Shown: positions 16,659-33,633 of the stretch, one piece after another
Layout: each line of letters begins with the position of its first letter
Numbering within the stretch: the first letter of the stretch is position 1
Assembly: GCF_004298475.1 (NCBI RefSeq)
Contig: NZ_SCRP01000006.1
Coordinates: 62,001-126,000 of the forward strand
Length of the DNA: 64,000 nucleotides
From: Paraburkholderia sp.
GTDB taxonomy: Bacteria; Pseudomonadota; Gammaproteobacteria; Burkholderiales; Burkholderiaceae
Direction: 5' to 3'
Program-made: the position numbers and the translations under genes
Notes under the pieces: generated by a model
Database searches by the model: none
Seen by the model: only the letters and a program-made list of their open reading frames with translations
What the model was told of the DNA's origin: nothing

Positions 16659-17828
16659 TTAGAACGTCACGCCGGTAATCTGGTGAATGAGTTCGCGATA
16701 TCGTTGTACCACACCTCGCTCATCGAATTCTTTTTCGATTTTTTTTCGGCCCAGATCGGACATTTTTTCTCGCCCGGTGCGATTTGTTTCCAGTATGTCC
16801 GCAAGCCGGGTGGTGAGGGATGCGGCGTTGCGCGCCTCGCAGAGCAGCCCATTGACGCCGTCTTCGACCACTTCGCGGCAGCCGGGCACGTCCGTCGCGA
16901 CAATCGGGCGGCCCATCGCGCTGGCTTCCATCAGCGTGCGCGGCACGCCTTCGCGGTAGGACGGCAGCACGACACAGTCCGCGTCGGCGATGAACGGGCG
17001 CACGTCGGCGGTTTCGCCCAGGTACTCGATCACGCCTTCGCGCTCCCACGCCGCCACGTCTTCGCGCGAGATCGCGCTCGGGTTGTCGACGCCGACCGGT
17101 CCGAGCAAGCGAAAACGCGCATGCGGATAGCGCGCGCGCAAGGCGCGGGCGGCTTCGACGTATTCGCCGACGCCTTTGTCCCACAGCAGCCGGCCTATCA
17201 GCACGAACGCGAAGATGTCGCGCTCGGGCAGCGGCGTGAATGCGTACTCTTCGAGATCCACGCCTTCGCCATGCAGCAATCGCGCACGCTCCGGGTGAAC
17301 GAGCAGATTCTGATCTTTGAACGCGGCCTCGTCGTCGCGATTGAGGAACCAGACCTCACGCGGGAAGCGGAACGCGAAACGATAGAGCAATTTCGCTACC
17401 TGTGCAGCGCGGCTCTTCTGGATGAATACGTAGCCGAGTCCTGTCGTTACCGCGACCGACGGTACATGCGCGAGCCATGCGGCAACCGATCCATAGATAT
17501 TGGGCTTGATCGTGTAGTGGAAAACGACATCGGGTTTGAGCGCGCGATAGTGGCGGTAGAGTGCGCGCAGCGTGCCAAGATCGGCTACGGGATTCGTGCC
17601 TTTCGAGGCGACGGGCAGTTCGACGCAACGGCAGCCCATTGCGGCAAGCGGTTCGAAGGTGCGGTCGCGCGGTGCGATGATGGTGATTTGCGCGCCCGCA
17701 GCCGTGAGTGCGCGGAGCAGCCCCTGGCGGTAGGTGTAGATTGCCCAGGCGGTATTGCAAACGAGGGCGATGCGCAATGAGGAAACCGGCCGGGAAATGG
17801 GCCTGGGTTGAGTGGCGATGGTGTTCAC
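16659..17828 (-). CDS. Family 4 glycosyltransferase, CapM/PglA-like
   Basis: A 389-residue GT-B enzyme. LRIALVCNTAWAIYTYRQGL starts the fold, FHYTIKPNIYGSVAAWLA is a strong CapM/PglA-type motif, and the donor site is ADCVVLPSYREGVPRTLMEASAMG. Such enzymes add the second sugar (often GalNAc or a related residue) to an undecaprenyl-linked primer. The start is GTG 17828; no ATG is available before the conserved domain, and the upstream Shine-Dalgarno is weak, so a slightly later start is possible. It shares a transcript with galE. The 214-bp gap to manC holds nothing recognisable. Confidence 0.85.
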   Translation of the reverse strand: MNTIATQPRPISRPVSSLRIALVCNTAWAIYTYRQGLLRALTAAGAQITIIAPRDRTFEPLAAMGCRCVELPVASKGTNPVADLGTLRALYRHYRALKPDVVFHYTIKPNIYGSVAAWLAHVPSVAVTTGLGYVFIQKSRAAQVAKLLYRFAFRFPREVWFLNRDDEAAFKDQNLLVHPERARLLHGEGVDLEEYAFTPLPERDIFAFVLIGRLLWDKGVGEYVEAARALRARYPHARFRLLGPVGVDNPSAISREDVAAWEREGVIEYLGETADVRPFIADADCVVLPSYREGVPRTLMEASAMGRPIVATDVPGCREVVEDGVNGLLCEARNAASLTTRLADILETNRTGREKMSDLGRKKIEKEFDERGVVQRYRELIHQITGVTF

Positions 17829-18042
17829 GAAGGCTGATCGTTATCGAAGCAACTCTGCCAGCAAAGCTGGTATAGCGTCGGGCGATCATTTTATCCGACT
17901 GGCGCCCCGGCCGCGTCCCCGACCCGGTTTGCCTGGACGCCGCCACGATCCGGCCTGTCGATTACCGGTTACGTTTCATCGCCCACTCCCGTTCCGAATC
18001 GGAAAACAGGATTCCCAAAGCGGACAAACCTGAGGGTTCAGT

Positions 18043-19464
18043 TCACGCGCGACCGTATGTATCTTCGACGCGAACGATGTCGTCTTCGCCGAGGTAGGCG
18101 CCGGATTGGACTTCTATGAGTTCCAGCGGAATGCGGCCCGGATTGCGAAGGCGATGCGTGACGCCGAGCGGAATATACGTCGATTGGTTCTCGGTCAGGA
18201 TAATTTCCGCGTTGCCGTTGGTGACAGCCGCCGTGCCTTTCACCACGATCCAGTGCTCTGCGCGATGATGATGCATTTGCAAGCTTAATTGTGCGCCGGG
18301 ATTCACGACAATGCGTTTGACCTGGAAGCGCTCGCCCCGATCAATGCTTTCATAAGAGCCCCACGGACGTACGACGCATCGATGCGAGACCGACTCTTGA
18401 CGACCCGAAGCGTTCAGGCGTTCGACCATCTGCTTGACGTTCTCCGCTTTGTCACGATGTGCGACTAGCACCGCGTCCGCAGTTTCGATGATCACCACAT
18501 GGTCGAGGCCAATTGCCGCTACCATGCGATGCTCGGCGCGCACGTACGAATCAGATATACCGTCGGCGAGTACGTCACCGATCAGCGCGTTGCCGTTGTC
18601 ATCCTTTTGAGCGATCTCTGCGAGCGAGGACCACGAACCGACATCATTCCAGCCAAGGTCCACCGTCGCGACGACTGCCGCACGATCCGTCTTTTCCATC
18701 ACCGCGTAATCGATGGACACGTTGGGGCAACGCGTGAACGCATCGGCATCGAGGCGAATGAAATCATTGTCCTGCGTGGCGCGCTCGAGTGAAAGCGATG
18801 ACGCCTGGGCGATGTCCGGCGCATGGCGGCACAACTCGCTCAGATAGGAGGATGCCCTGAGCATGAACATGCCGCTGTTCCAGTAATAGCCACCCTCCGA
18901 AAGAAAGCGCTCTGCAGTCTGTAAATCGGGCTTCTCCACGAAGGCTTCCACTGTGTGCGCGGATGATTGCTCAGCGAGCCTGGCGCCAGCAAATATATAG
19001 CCATAACCGGTGTGCGGGCTGGTCGGTTCGATGCCGAACGTTACCAGGCGATCATCGCACGCAATCGCGCGGGCCATCTGCACAGCCTGGACAAAGGCGC
19101 TCTCGTTCTGAATAACGTGATCGGAAGGAAGCACGAGCAGCAGAGCATCTCCTGCCTCGCGGATCGCGAACTGCGCCGCAACAGCAATCGCTGGCGCGGT
19201 ATTACGCCCGACCGGTTCGAGGACGATGGCCGACGGCTGCACACCAATCCGACGCAATTGATCGGCCACCAGAAAGCGCTGTTCGTTGTTGGTGACAACG
19301 ATCGGCGGCGCAATGCCTTCGACGCCATGCACTCGCCTGGCCGTCTGCTGAGCGAGCGAGAGATCGCTCGTCAGCTTGAGGTACTGCTTCGGATAACCGC
19401 CACGGGACATGGGCCACAAACGCGTGCCGTTGCCGCCGCAAAGAATGACCGGAACGATATTCAT
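18043..19464 (-). CDS. manC: Mannose-1-phosphate guanylyltransferase / mannose-6-phosphate isomerase
   Basis: A 473-residue bifunctional type II PMI-GMP enzyme that makes mannose-6-phosphate from fructose-6-phosphate and GDP-mannose from mannose-1-phosphate. The nucleotidyltransferase domain starts with VILCGGNGTRLWPMSRGGYP and has the FVEKPD motif. The C-terminal cupin (from about residue 362, VRPWGSYE) has the metal-binding QMHHHRAEHW. Phosphomannomutase manB at 36764 supplies the missing step. Homologues are named manC, algA or bceA depending on the locus. A short reading frame ends immediately upstream of its ATG. Confidence 0.93.
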   Translation of the reverse strand: MNIVPVILCGGNGTRLWPMSRGGYPKQYLKLTSDLSLAQQTARRVHGVEGIAPPIVVTNNEQRFLVADQLRRIGVQPSAIVLEPVGRNTAPAIAVAAQFAIREAGDALLLVLPSDHVIQNESAFVQAVQMARAIACDDRLVTFGIEPTSPHTGYGYIFAGARLAEQSSAHTVEAFVEKPDLQTAERFLSEGGYYWNSGMFMLRASSYLSELCRHAPDIAQASSLSLERATQDNDFIRLDADAFTRCPNVSIDYAVMEKTDRAAVVATVDLGWNDVGSWSSLAEIAQKDDNGNALIGDVLADGISDSYVRAEHRMVAAIGLDHVVIIETADAVLVAHRDKAENVKQMVERLNASGRQESVSHRCVVRPWGSYESIDRGERFQVKRIVVNPGAQLSLQMHHHRAEHWIVVKGTAAVTNGNAEIILTENQSTYIPLGVTHRLRNPGRIPLELIEVQSGAYLGEDDIVRVEDTYGRA

Positions 19465-19467
19465 GCG

Positions 19468-19734
19468 CTATTTTTTCCTCGCTCGACAAGGATGTGGGTT
19501 ATGCGAACTGCGCGGCGCATGTTGTACGCGCCAGAGCAGATGTCGAATTGCGTTGCCGGACCATCGGATCATTTTCAGCGCCGTCCGCCGATGTCTGGGG
19601 TGCTTGAGAAGCGGACGCGAAGCCTGAACTGCGAGCCGACGAACGACTGCCTCCGGTGTGGTGAAAATGCCGAGATGTCGGTCCCAATCGACCCGATTCA
19701 GATTCGTGGGCATATGAAAATGTTGTGGAGACAT
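19468..19734 (-). CDS. Possible small ORF or gene remnant before manC
   Basis: An 88-codon frame with stop 3 nt before the manC start codon. It encodes a basic peptide (TTPEAVVRRLAVQ, then KHPRHRRTALKMIRW). I do not recognise it. The spacing could mean translational coupling with manC, or it could be the eroded end of a former upstream gene. No clear Shine-Dalgarno precedes its ATG. Low confidence. Confidence 0.2.
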   Translation of the reverse strand: MSPQHFHMPTNLNRVDWDRHLGIFTTPEAVVRRLAVQASRPLLKHPRHRRTALKMIRWSGNAIRHLLWRVQHAPRSSHNPHPCRARKK

Positions 19735-20098
19735 GTATCCAAACTTATCAACCTTGTACGCATCATCGACACATTGTTTCTTAGGTGATCTTGCATAAAT
19801 TATCTGATGGGTTAGTGCATAACGGGTATGTCGTCACACTTGCACGTCTGGTTGAGGCGCATAAAAGACGCTCATGCATGTCTACAGGAATCCTGATGAA
19901 CCTATCTTCGAGGATGAATGTGGAAAAACCATTACGGATTGTTTTTTGCGTTGTTGCAACGAACTTACAAAAATAACTGGAGAGAATGGAGCGGGTCGTT
20001 GTTCGCGGTGTACCATCGACGGCCAAATTCCGATACATCAAAACTCATCCGTCGTTCGCCTGGCTGATTCATTTCGCAAATCTCTAAATCTATTTCTG
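19735..20098. promoter_or_regulatory. AT-richer leader region of the wcb-like operon
   Basis: This stretch is visibly more AT-rich than its surroundings and precedes the first gene of the lipid/capsule operon. A weak sigma70-like pair TTGTTT (19773-19778) and TAAATT (19795-19800) with a 16-bp spacer can be proposed. The wcbO frame is open from 19874, but that extension lacks family homology. No other gene is convincing here. Confidence 0.3.
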
Positions 20099-21301
20099 AT
20101 GCCGAGATCCTTTCTTGCTCTGCAAGGCACTGCTTCGCCTTTCTTCGCCCGCTTGTCGGCGGCTTTAATCGAGAGGGGGCATTCGGTGCAAAAGGTCAAT
20201 TTCTGCGGCGGTGACCTGATTTACTCGCACGGAGTACCCGTCTTGAATTATGCGGAACGGGCTGCGGATTTGCCGGCGTGGTACGAGCGTACGTTAAATG
20301 CCGGTGCGGCATCCGACATATTCCTGTTCGGCGATTGCCGTGCCATTCATCGTCCGATTCATCCAATTGCCGAACGGCTCGGCGTGCGCGTGCATGTTTT
20401 CGAAGAAGGCTATGTGCGCCCCCACTGGCTTACGCTCGAACAGTACGGCGTCAATGGTCGATCGCGCTTGCCGCGTGACCCTACGTGGTACTTGGAGAAT
20501 CGTGTGCCCGGGATTGCGGAAGCTCGCCCGACGGGATACAACCTCTACGAACGCGCATGGCACGACATCCGCTACCGGATGGCTAACCTGATCTATTCGA
20601 TACGCTTTCCAGAGTATGAAAGCCATCGTCCGTTCAACGGATTCAGGGAATATGCGGGGCTCGCATCGCGCCTCGCAAAGCAGGGGCTGCACCGCGATGA
20701 GGCGGCAAAGGCGACTGCAATGCTGATTAACTCGGCGCGCATTTATTACCTGCTTCCATTGCAATTAAATTCGGACTCACAGATCATCGTTCATTCACCA
20801 TTCAGCGGTGTGCGTGAATTTATCGAACGTGTCATGCGCTCGTTCGCGCAGCATGTGCCGTCGAATGCCATGCTTGTCATCAAGAATCACCCACTTGACA
20901 CCGGCATCATAGAATACAGGCGTTTCGCTATGGAATTAGCAAAATCGCTTTGCATAACGAAGCGTATCGTCTACCTCGAAGCTGGCCATTTGCCGACGCT
21001 GCTCGAGCATACGCGGGGTGTCATTGTCGTCAACAGTACGGTAGGACTGTCGGCGTTGCATCACCGGAAACCCTTGATTGCACTCGGAACTGCGGTGTAC
21101 GACATGCCCGGCTTGACATGGCAGGGCGAGCTTGACGACTTCTGGTTCGGTGCCAGTTTGCCGGACATGAACCTTTATTATGCGTTCCTCAACTATGTGC
21201 TGTTTCACACGCAAATCAACGGTGACCTCTACACGCGCGACGGCATTGCAATGGCCATTGAGGGCGCTGTCAAGCGTCTGGAGGAAGCAGGCGATGGCTA
21301 G
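20099..21301 (+). CDS. wcbO: KpsS/LipB-type capsule synthesis protein, WcbO-like
   Basis: A 400-residue member of the capsule synthesis family (KpsS/LipB). RSFLALQGTASPFFARLSAAL opens the domain, VFEEGYVRPHWLTLE is the family signature, and IKNHPLD with VVVNSTVGLSAL marks the nucleotide-sugar half. Characterised KpsS proteins are beta-Kdo transferases that add the first Kdo to a lysophosphatidylglycerol anchor for ABC-exported capsules. ATG 20099 is chosen because family similarity starts there. The base composition is more AT-rich than in the following genes, suggesting mosaic origin. The 3' end overlaps wcbP by 8 nt. No KpsC partner or ABC transporter is in the window. Confidence 0.8.
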   Translation: MPRSFLALQGTASPFFARLSAALIERGHSVQKVNFCGGDLIYSHGVPVLNYAERAADLPAWYERTLNAGAASDIFLFGDCRAIHRPIHPIAERLGVRVHVFEEGYVRPHWLTLEQYGVNGRSRLPRDPTWYLENRVPGIAEARPTGYNLYERAWHDIRYRMANLIYSIRFPEYESHRPFNGFREYAGLASRLAKQGLHRDEAAKATAMLINSARIYYLLPLQLNSDSQIIVHSPFSGVREFIERVMRSFAQHVPSNAMLVIKNHPLDTGIIEYRRFAMELAKSLCITKRIVYLEAGHLPTLLEHTRGVIVVNSTVGLSALHHRKPLIALGTAVYDMPGLTWQGELDDFWFGASLPDMNLYYAFLNYVLFHTQINGDLYTRDGIAMAIEGAVKRLEEAGDG

Positions 21302-22079
21302 CATGCCTGCACGCGTTATTGCGGTGACCGGCGCGAGTTCGGGGTTGGGTGAGGCGCTTGCGCGGGGGTACGCCGCGCGAGGCACGACGCTCGGTCTCAT
21401 CGGCCGGGATGGCGCGCGGCTAGACGAATGCGCGCAGCGATGCCGCGCAGCGGGTGCGTGCGCGGTCGTCGGCGTTTTAGATGTCCGCGACGTCGAGGCA
21501 ATGCAGGCGTGGCTCAGGGGTTTCGATGCGGCGCACCCCATCGATCTGCTGATCGCGAACGCGGGCGTCGCCAGCACGCTGGCTACGTCGAACGACTGGG
21601 AAGATCTCGCGCGCACGCGCACCATCATCGAAATAAATTTTTTTGGTGCGCTGCATGCGGTGCAGTCCGTGGCTGATCGCATGCGTCTGCGCGGGACCGG
21701 ACAGATCGCGCTGGTCGGATCGCTTGCGGCAATTCGTGGTATGGCGATTTCGCCCGCTTACTGCGCCAGTAAAGCAGCAATCAAGGCGTATGCAGAGTCG
21801 GTGCGTCCTATCCTGCGCCGCGATGGTGTGGGCTTGACCCTGATTCTGCCTGGGTTCATCAAAACCGCCATGAGCGACGTGTTTCCGGGCAACAAGCCGT
21901 TCATGTGGAGCACCGATCGGGCTGCCACTTATATCCGGCGCAAGCTCGATGCCGGTCGCGCCGAGATCGCCTTTCCCGGCCCGCTCGCGTTCGGCATGCG
22001 CCTTTTGACGCTCCTGCCGCCCTCGCTTGCCGACGCAATTCTCGGCCGCCTGTCCTACCTGCCGCGCGAGGAGCGATAG
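21294..22079 (+). CDS. wcbP: Short-chain dehydrogenase/reductase, WcbP-like
   Basis: A 261-residue classical SDR. The cofactor motif TGASSGLG is near residues 10-17, NAG follows, and the catalytic triad is S143, Y156 and K160 (YCASK). After the active site it has LPGFIKTAMSD, and the C-terminus is hydrophobic (FGMRLLTLLPPSLADAILG), which suggests membrane contact as in 3-ketosphinganine reductases. A ketone reductase role fits its place beside an alpha-oxoamine synthase, whose products are alpha-amino ketones. The start overlaps wcbO, and the stop is 1 nt before the wcbQ start. The gene name follows the B. pseudomallei capsule locus from memory. Confidence 0.8.
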   Translation: MASMPARVIAVTGASSGLGEALARGYAARGTTLGLIGRDGARLDECAQRCRAAGACAVVGVLDVRDVEAMQAWLRGFDAAHPIDLLIANAGVASTLATSNDWEDLARTRTIIEINFFGALHAVQSVADRMRLRGTGQIALVGSLAAIRGMAISPAYCASKAAIKAYAESVRPILRRDGVGLTLILPGFIKTAMSDVFPGNKPFMWSTDRAATYIRRKLDAGRAEIAFPGPLAFGMRLLTLLPPSLADAILGRLSYLPREER

Positions 22080-22080
22080 C

Positions 22081-23618
22081 GTGGCGTCTTCGTCAATACC
22101 GATCGCGTTCGTCGCCGCCATCGCGCTGTCACTCGGCGCGGACACCTTTGTCATTCCGCGCGCGCGCCTGCGTCGCCGCCCCGTCGCGCTGGCACTCCAC
22201 GCAGTGAGCGTGCTGTTCCTCATCTGCCTGACGCTCGCAATTACGCGCCGTCCATATTTCGCGGTGTTCGTTGCGCTCGCACTGATCCTGCTCATCAGCG
22301 CAGTCAGTAACGCAAAGTACGCATCTTTACGCGAGCCTTTTGTCTTTACGGACCTGAGCCTCTTCAGCCAGCTGTTCACGCGTCCGCGCCTTTACCTGCC
22401 GTTCCTGAGCCCTGCGACGATCGGGCCCATCGCAGTCGGCAGCGCGGTTTTCGTCGCCGTTTTCTTCCTCGATACGACGCTGCCCGCATCCGCCGCCGTC
22501 GTCGGCGCCGCAGGGGCCGCTGCATGCCTCGCGCTCGGCTACCTGTTCGCGGCGCGCCTGCGACTCAGCCTCGACCCGCATGAAGACCAGCGCCACCATG
22601 GCTTCTTCCCGGTTTTCGCGGCCTACCTGCTGAACGGCATGCGTCCGGCCACTTTTCGGGCTTTCGCGCGTACGGTCGCTGCCGGTCCGTTTGCCGAGGC
22701 GAAGGCGCCATCAACCCATCCCGACGTGATCGTGATTCAGAGCGAGTCGTTCTTCGACCCGCGCAAGCTATCGAGCGCAATAGATCCCTCTCTCCTGAAG
22801 CACTTCGACCAGGCCCGCCGCGAATCGCTCGAACACGGCCGACTGGGCGTTCCTGCATGGGGCGCCAACACGATGCGCTCGGAGTTTGCGTTGCTCACGG
22901 GTCTGGCGTCGTCGCAGCTTGGCTACGCGCGCTTTTATCCCTACGCATTTGTGCGCCGCACCTGCGCATCGCTTGCGGGCTGGTTTCGACACGCCGGTTA
23001 TCGCACGGTGGCGATTCACCCGTTTTTCGCGGATTTTTTTGGACGCGACCGCGTTTTCCCGCTGCTCCAGTTCGACCGCTTTCTCGACATTCGCGCTTTC
23101 GAATGTGCGCCGCGAGCCGGCCCATATGTTTCCGATGCGGCGGTGCTCGACCGTATCGTCGCGCTGCTCGACGAAAACCGTTCGCAGCCCGCGTTCATCT
23201 TCGCGATAACGATGGAAAATCACGGGCCGCTCCATCTGGAATCAGTCGAAGCGGGGGAGGCCGGGCACTACCACAAGCTCGGCGAGGATCCGGTGTGGTG
23301 CGATCTCACCGCCTATCTGCGCCATGTTGCGAACGCCGATGCGATGATCGGCCACCTCATCGCGCATCTGCGCGAACGCCGTCGCGACACGATCCTGTGC
23401 TTTTACGGCGATCACGTCCCGGCGTTATCCCACGTATTCGAACGGTTCGGCAACATACCGGCCCATAGCAACTACTTCATCTGGCGAAACTCTGGAGGCC
23501 GACCCGCCAGGATGCAAGACAGAGCCGTCGAGGATCTTGGCACCGCGCTGCTCCACGCCATGGAGAAAGCGGGCCAGTGCAACGCATCGGTTAGCACGGT
23601 GGAGAAGATACAGCGCCC

Positions 23619-23622
<4 letters not shown>
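22081..23622 (+). CDS. wcbQ: LtaS-type membrane phosphotransferase, WcbQ-like
   Basis: A 513-residue protein with about five N-terminal membrane helices and an extracytoplasmic alkaline-phosphatase/sulfatase domain. Residues matching the lipoteichoic acid synthase active site are visible: E222 (QSESFFD), the nucleophile T264 (GANTMRSE), H381 (MENHGP), and D444/H445 (YGDHVP). Such enzymes transfer phosphoglycerol or phosphoethanolamine from phospholipids to an acceptor. The start is GTG 22081, preceded by GAGGAG; the frame extends to 22027, but only inside wcbP. The stop overlaps the wcbR ATG. A head-group transferase role in the operon's lipid product is inferred. Confidence 0.8.
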
Positions 23623-31312
<7,690 letters not shown>

Positions 31313-31316
<4 letters not shown>

Positions 31317-32236
31317 GCGTACCGGCCGGCTGGCTAGCCAGTCAGGGTACGCTCGCGCGCGAGCTGACGATGCGCGGCCACGGACTGCATACGGGCCGCG
31401 CCGTGAACGTGCGCATCGTGCCGGTGCGTGATGCAACGGCGGCGGAGGCGTCGCCGGGCATCGTGTTTCGCCGCATCCAGGACAAGCGTGAAGTGGTGTG
31501 GCTGCGCGCGGAGCCTGCGCTGCGGCATGCGCAGCCGCTGTGCACGATGCTGCGCGCCGCGAACGGGCTTGGCGTGCGCACGGTTGAGCACTTGCTCGCA
31601 TCGTTGCTGGCCTGCGAGATCGACCATGCGGTGGTCGAAATCGACGCCGAGGAAGTGCCGATCCTGGACGGCAGCGCGTTGCCCTGGATCGAGGCGATAC
31701 GTGCCTGCGGCCGCGAGGCGTTGCCGCAACCGAAGTGCTTCATTCGCGTGCTCAAGACGGTTGTGGTCGTCGACGGAAGTGGCGCGCAGCGCCGCGAAAT
31801 GCGCGTCGAACCAGCGGCACGCTACGAAATGTGCGTGTGCAACGACCTCAAGGGCTTCGGCGACATGCAGTGGAGCGGCGCGCTCACGCCCGAAGTTTTC
31901 GCCAGCGAGATCGCGCCGTCACGCTCGTATGGGCGTGTGAAACGGGCGGTGCCCGCAATCATCGCGGGCTACGTGCGCGGCATGCCGATCCTGCGCGGGG
32001 CGCGACCTTCGTGCACCGCGTCGATCGTCGGCAATCGCGTGCTGGGCGGCATGCGATTGCCCGACGAGTTCGTGCGTCATCGCGTGCTGGATCTCGTCGG
32101 CGACCTCGCACTCGCCGGTGCGCCACTGCTTGGCCGCGTGAGTGCGCAGCGCCCGAGCCACGAAATGAACTTCCGGCTGCTTGCCGCGCTGCTCGCCGAG
32201 CGCGATGCGTGGGAGTGGACCGAATGCGCGGCGTAG
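31313..32236 (+). CDS. wcbS: LpxC-like zinc deacetylase, WcbS-like
   Basis: A 307-residue paralogue of UDP-3-O-acyl-GlcNAc deacetylase. RGHGLHTGR near residue 21 is the LpxC opening motif. The expected zinc ligands are all present (H93 in VEHLL, H256 and D260 in FVRHRVLDLVGDL), as are the general base E92 and a C-terminal H283. The lysine that usually follows the second His is Arg here. It is therefore probably an active deacetylase, but its setting between a PKS and an alpha-oxoamine synthase argues for a lipid or glycolipid substrate other than the lipid A precursor. The housekeeping lpxC is expected elsewhere in the cell-division cluster. ATGA overlap with wcbR. Confidence 0.85.
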
Positions 32237-32271
32237 CACCGCGCGAGCCTTCGATCAGGGAGCGGCACTTT

Positions 32272-33621
32272 ATGGGAATGGGTGAGCAGATCCGCAAGCA
32301 GCTTGCGGCGGCGGCGCTCAAGCGCCACCTTGAGCGCGTCTCCGGTGCGGTGCAGGTGCACAGCGAAGGCGCTGCCGTGAAGGCCGCGGCGCGAACGGGC
32401 GCGGCGGCGGGCGGTGCGTGGGACGCGCGCGCGCGTTTCGAGGCAATGCCGCTGTATCAGCAGGTGAGCCTCATTCGCCAGATGGGCGACGCGCTGCGCG
32501 TGTCGTCGCCGTTCTTTCGCGTGCACGAGGGCGCGGCAGGCGCCACGACCCGTATCGGCGGGCGCGAGTACATCAACTTCGCGAACTACAACTACCTCGG
32601 GCTTTCCGGCGACCCGTACGTGACGGCCCAGGCAAAAGACGCGATCGACCGCTACGGCACCTCGGCGTCCGCGAGCCGCATGGTTGCGGGCGAACGCGCG
32701 GTGCAGCGGGAACTCGAACAGGCGCTCGCGCGGCTGTATGGCACCGACGACTGCGTGGCATTCGTGAGCGGCCACGCGACGAACGTCACGGTGATCGGCG
32801 CCCTGTTCGGGCAAGGCGATCTGATCGTCCACGATGTGCTCGCACACAACAGCATCGTGCAAGGCGCACGGTTGAGCGGCGCAAAACGCCTCTCGTTCGC
32901 TCACAACGACTGGTGCGAACTCGATGCGCTGCTCGCGCGCGTGCGCCACGAATTCCGCAACGTGCTCGTCGTGATCGAAGGGCTCTACAGCATGGACGGC
33001 GATCTGCCCGATCTCGTGCGGTTCGTCGAAATCCGGCAGCGTCACGGCGTGTTCCTGATGGTCGACGAGGCGCACTCGCTCGGCGTGCTCGGTGCAGAGG
33101 GCAGGGGCATCCGCGAGCATAGCGGCGTGGCGAGCGGCGACGTCGATCTCTGGATGGGCACGATGAGCAAGACGCTCGCGGGCTGTGGAGGCTTTATCGC
33201 GGGCTGCCAGCCGCTGATCGACATGCTGCGCCATCTTGCGCCCGGGTTTCTCTACAGCGTCGGTCTCGCACCGGCACTCGCGGCAGGCTCGCTCGCGGCG
33301 CTTGATCGCATGCTTGCCGAGCCCGGGCGGGTCGCGACGCTGCAGGCGCGCGGCCGGCAGTTCCTGCGCGAAGCGCGCGCAGCCGGTCTGGATACGGGCA
33401 ACAGCGCGGGCTACGCCGTCGTGCCCGTCATCACGCGCAGCTCGCTCAAGGCGGCACGGTGGGCTAACGCATTGTTCGAGGAAGGCATCAACGTGCAGCC
33501 GATTTTCTATCCGGCGGTCGAAGAACGGGCAGCCAGGCTGCGTTTTTTCATCTGCTCGACGCACGAGCCGGACCAGATCACGCATGCAGTCGACACGCTC
33601 GCGCGCATTGCGAAAAGATAG
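32272..33621 (+). CDS. wcbT: Alpha-oxoamine synthase (serine palmitoyltransferase/KBL-like), WcbT-like
   Basis: A PLP enzyme of about 449 residues that should condense an amino acid with an acyl thioester, losing CO2 and giving an alpha-amino ketone. FANYNYLGLSGDPYV, GTSASASRMVAGER, VDEAHSLGVLG (D265, H268) and MSKTLAGCGGF (Schiff-base K300) are the family motifs. The N-terminal extension of about 75 residues is longer than in KBL or BioF and might dock a carrier protein. ATG 32272 has AGGGAG about 11 nt upstream; ATG 32224, inside the end of wcbS, is an alternative. Following a PKS without a thioesterase, it is the natural off-loading enzyme. The amino acid substrate cannot be read. Confidence 0.85.
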   Translation: MGMGEQIRKQLAAAALKRHLERVSGAVQVHSEGAAVKAAARTGAAAGGAWDARARFEAMPLYQQVSLIRQMGDALRVSSPFFRVHEGAAGATTRIGGREYINFANYNYLGLSGDPYVTAQAKDAIDRYGTSASASRMVAGERAVQRELEQALARLYGTDDCVAFVSGHATNVTVIGALFGQGDLIVHDVLAHNSIVQGARLSGAKRLSFAHNDWCELDALLARVRHEFRNVLVVIEGLYSMDGDLPDLVRFVEIRQRHGVFLMVDEAHSLGVLGAEGRGIREHSGVASGDVDLWMGTMSKTLAGCGGFIAGCQPLIDMLRHLAPGFLYSVGLAPALAAGSLAALDRMLAEPGRVATLQARGRQFLREARAAGLDTGNSAGYAVVPVITRSSLKAARWANALFEEGINVQPIFYPAVEERAARLRFFICSTHEPDQITHAVDTLARIAKR

Positions 33622-33633
33622 CGGGACGACATC

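Noticed and set aside
19874..20098. N-terminal extension of the KpsS-like protein by 75 residues
   Set aside because: The added peptide has no similarity to the family and the conserved domain starts right at ATG 20099.
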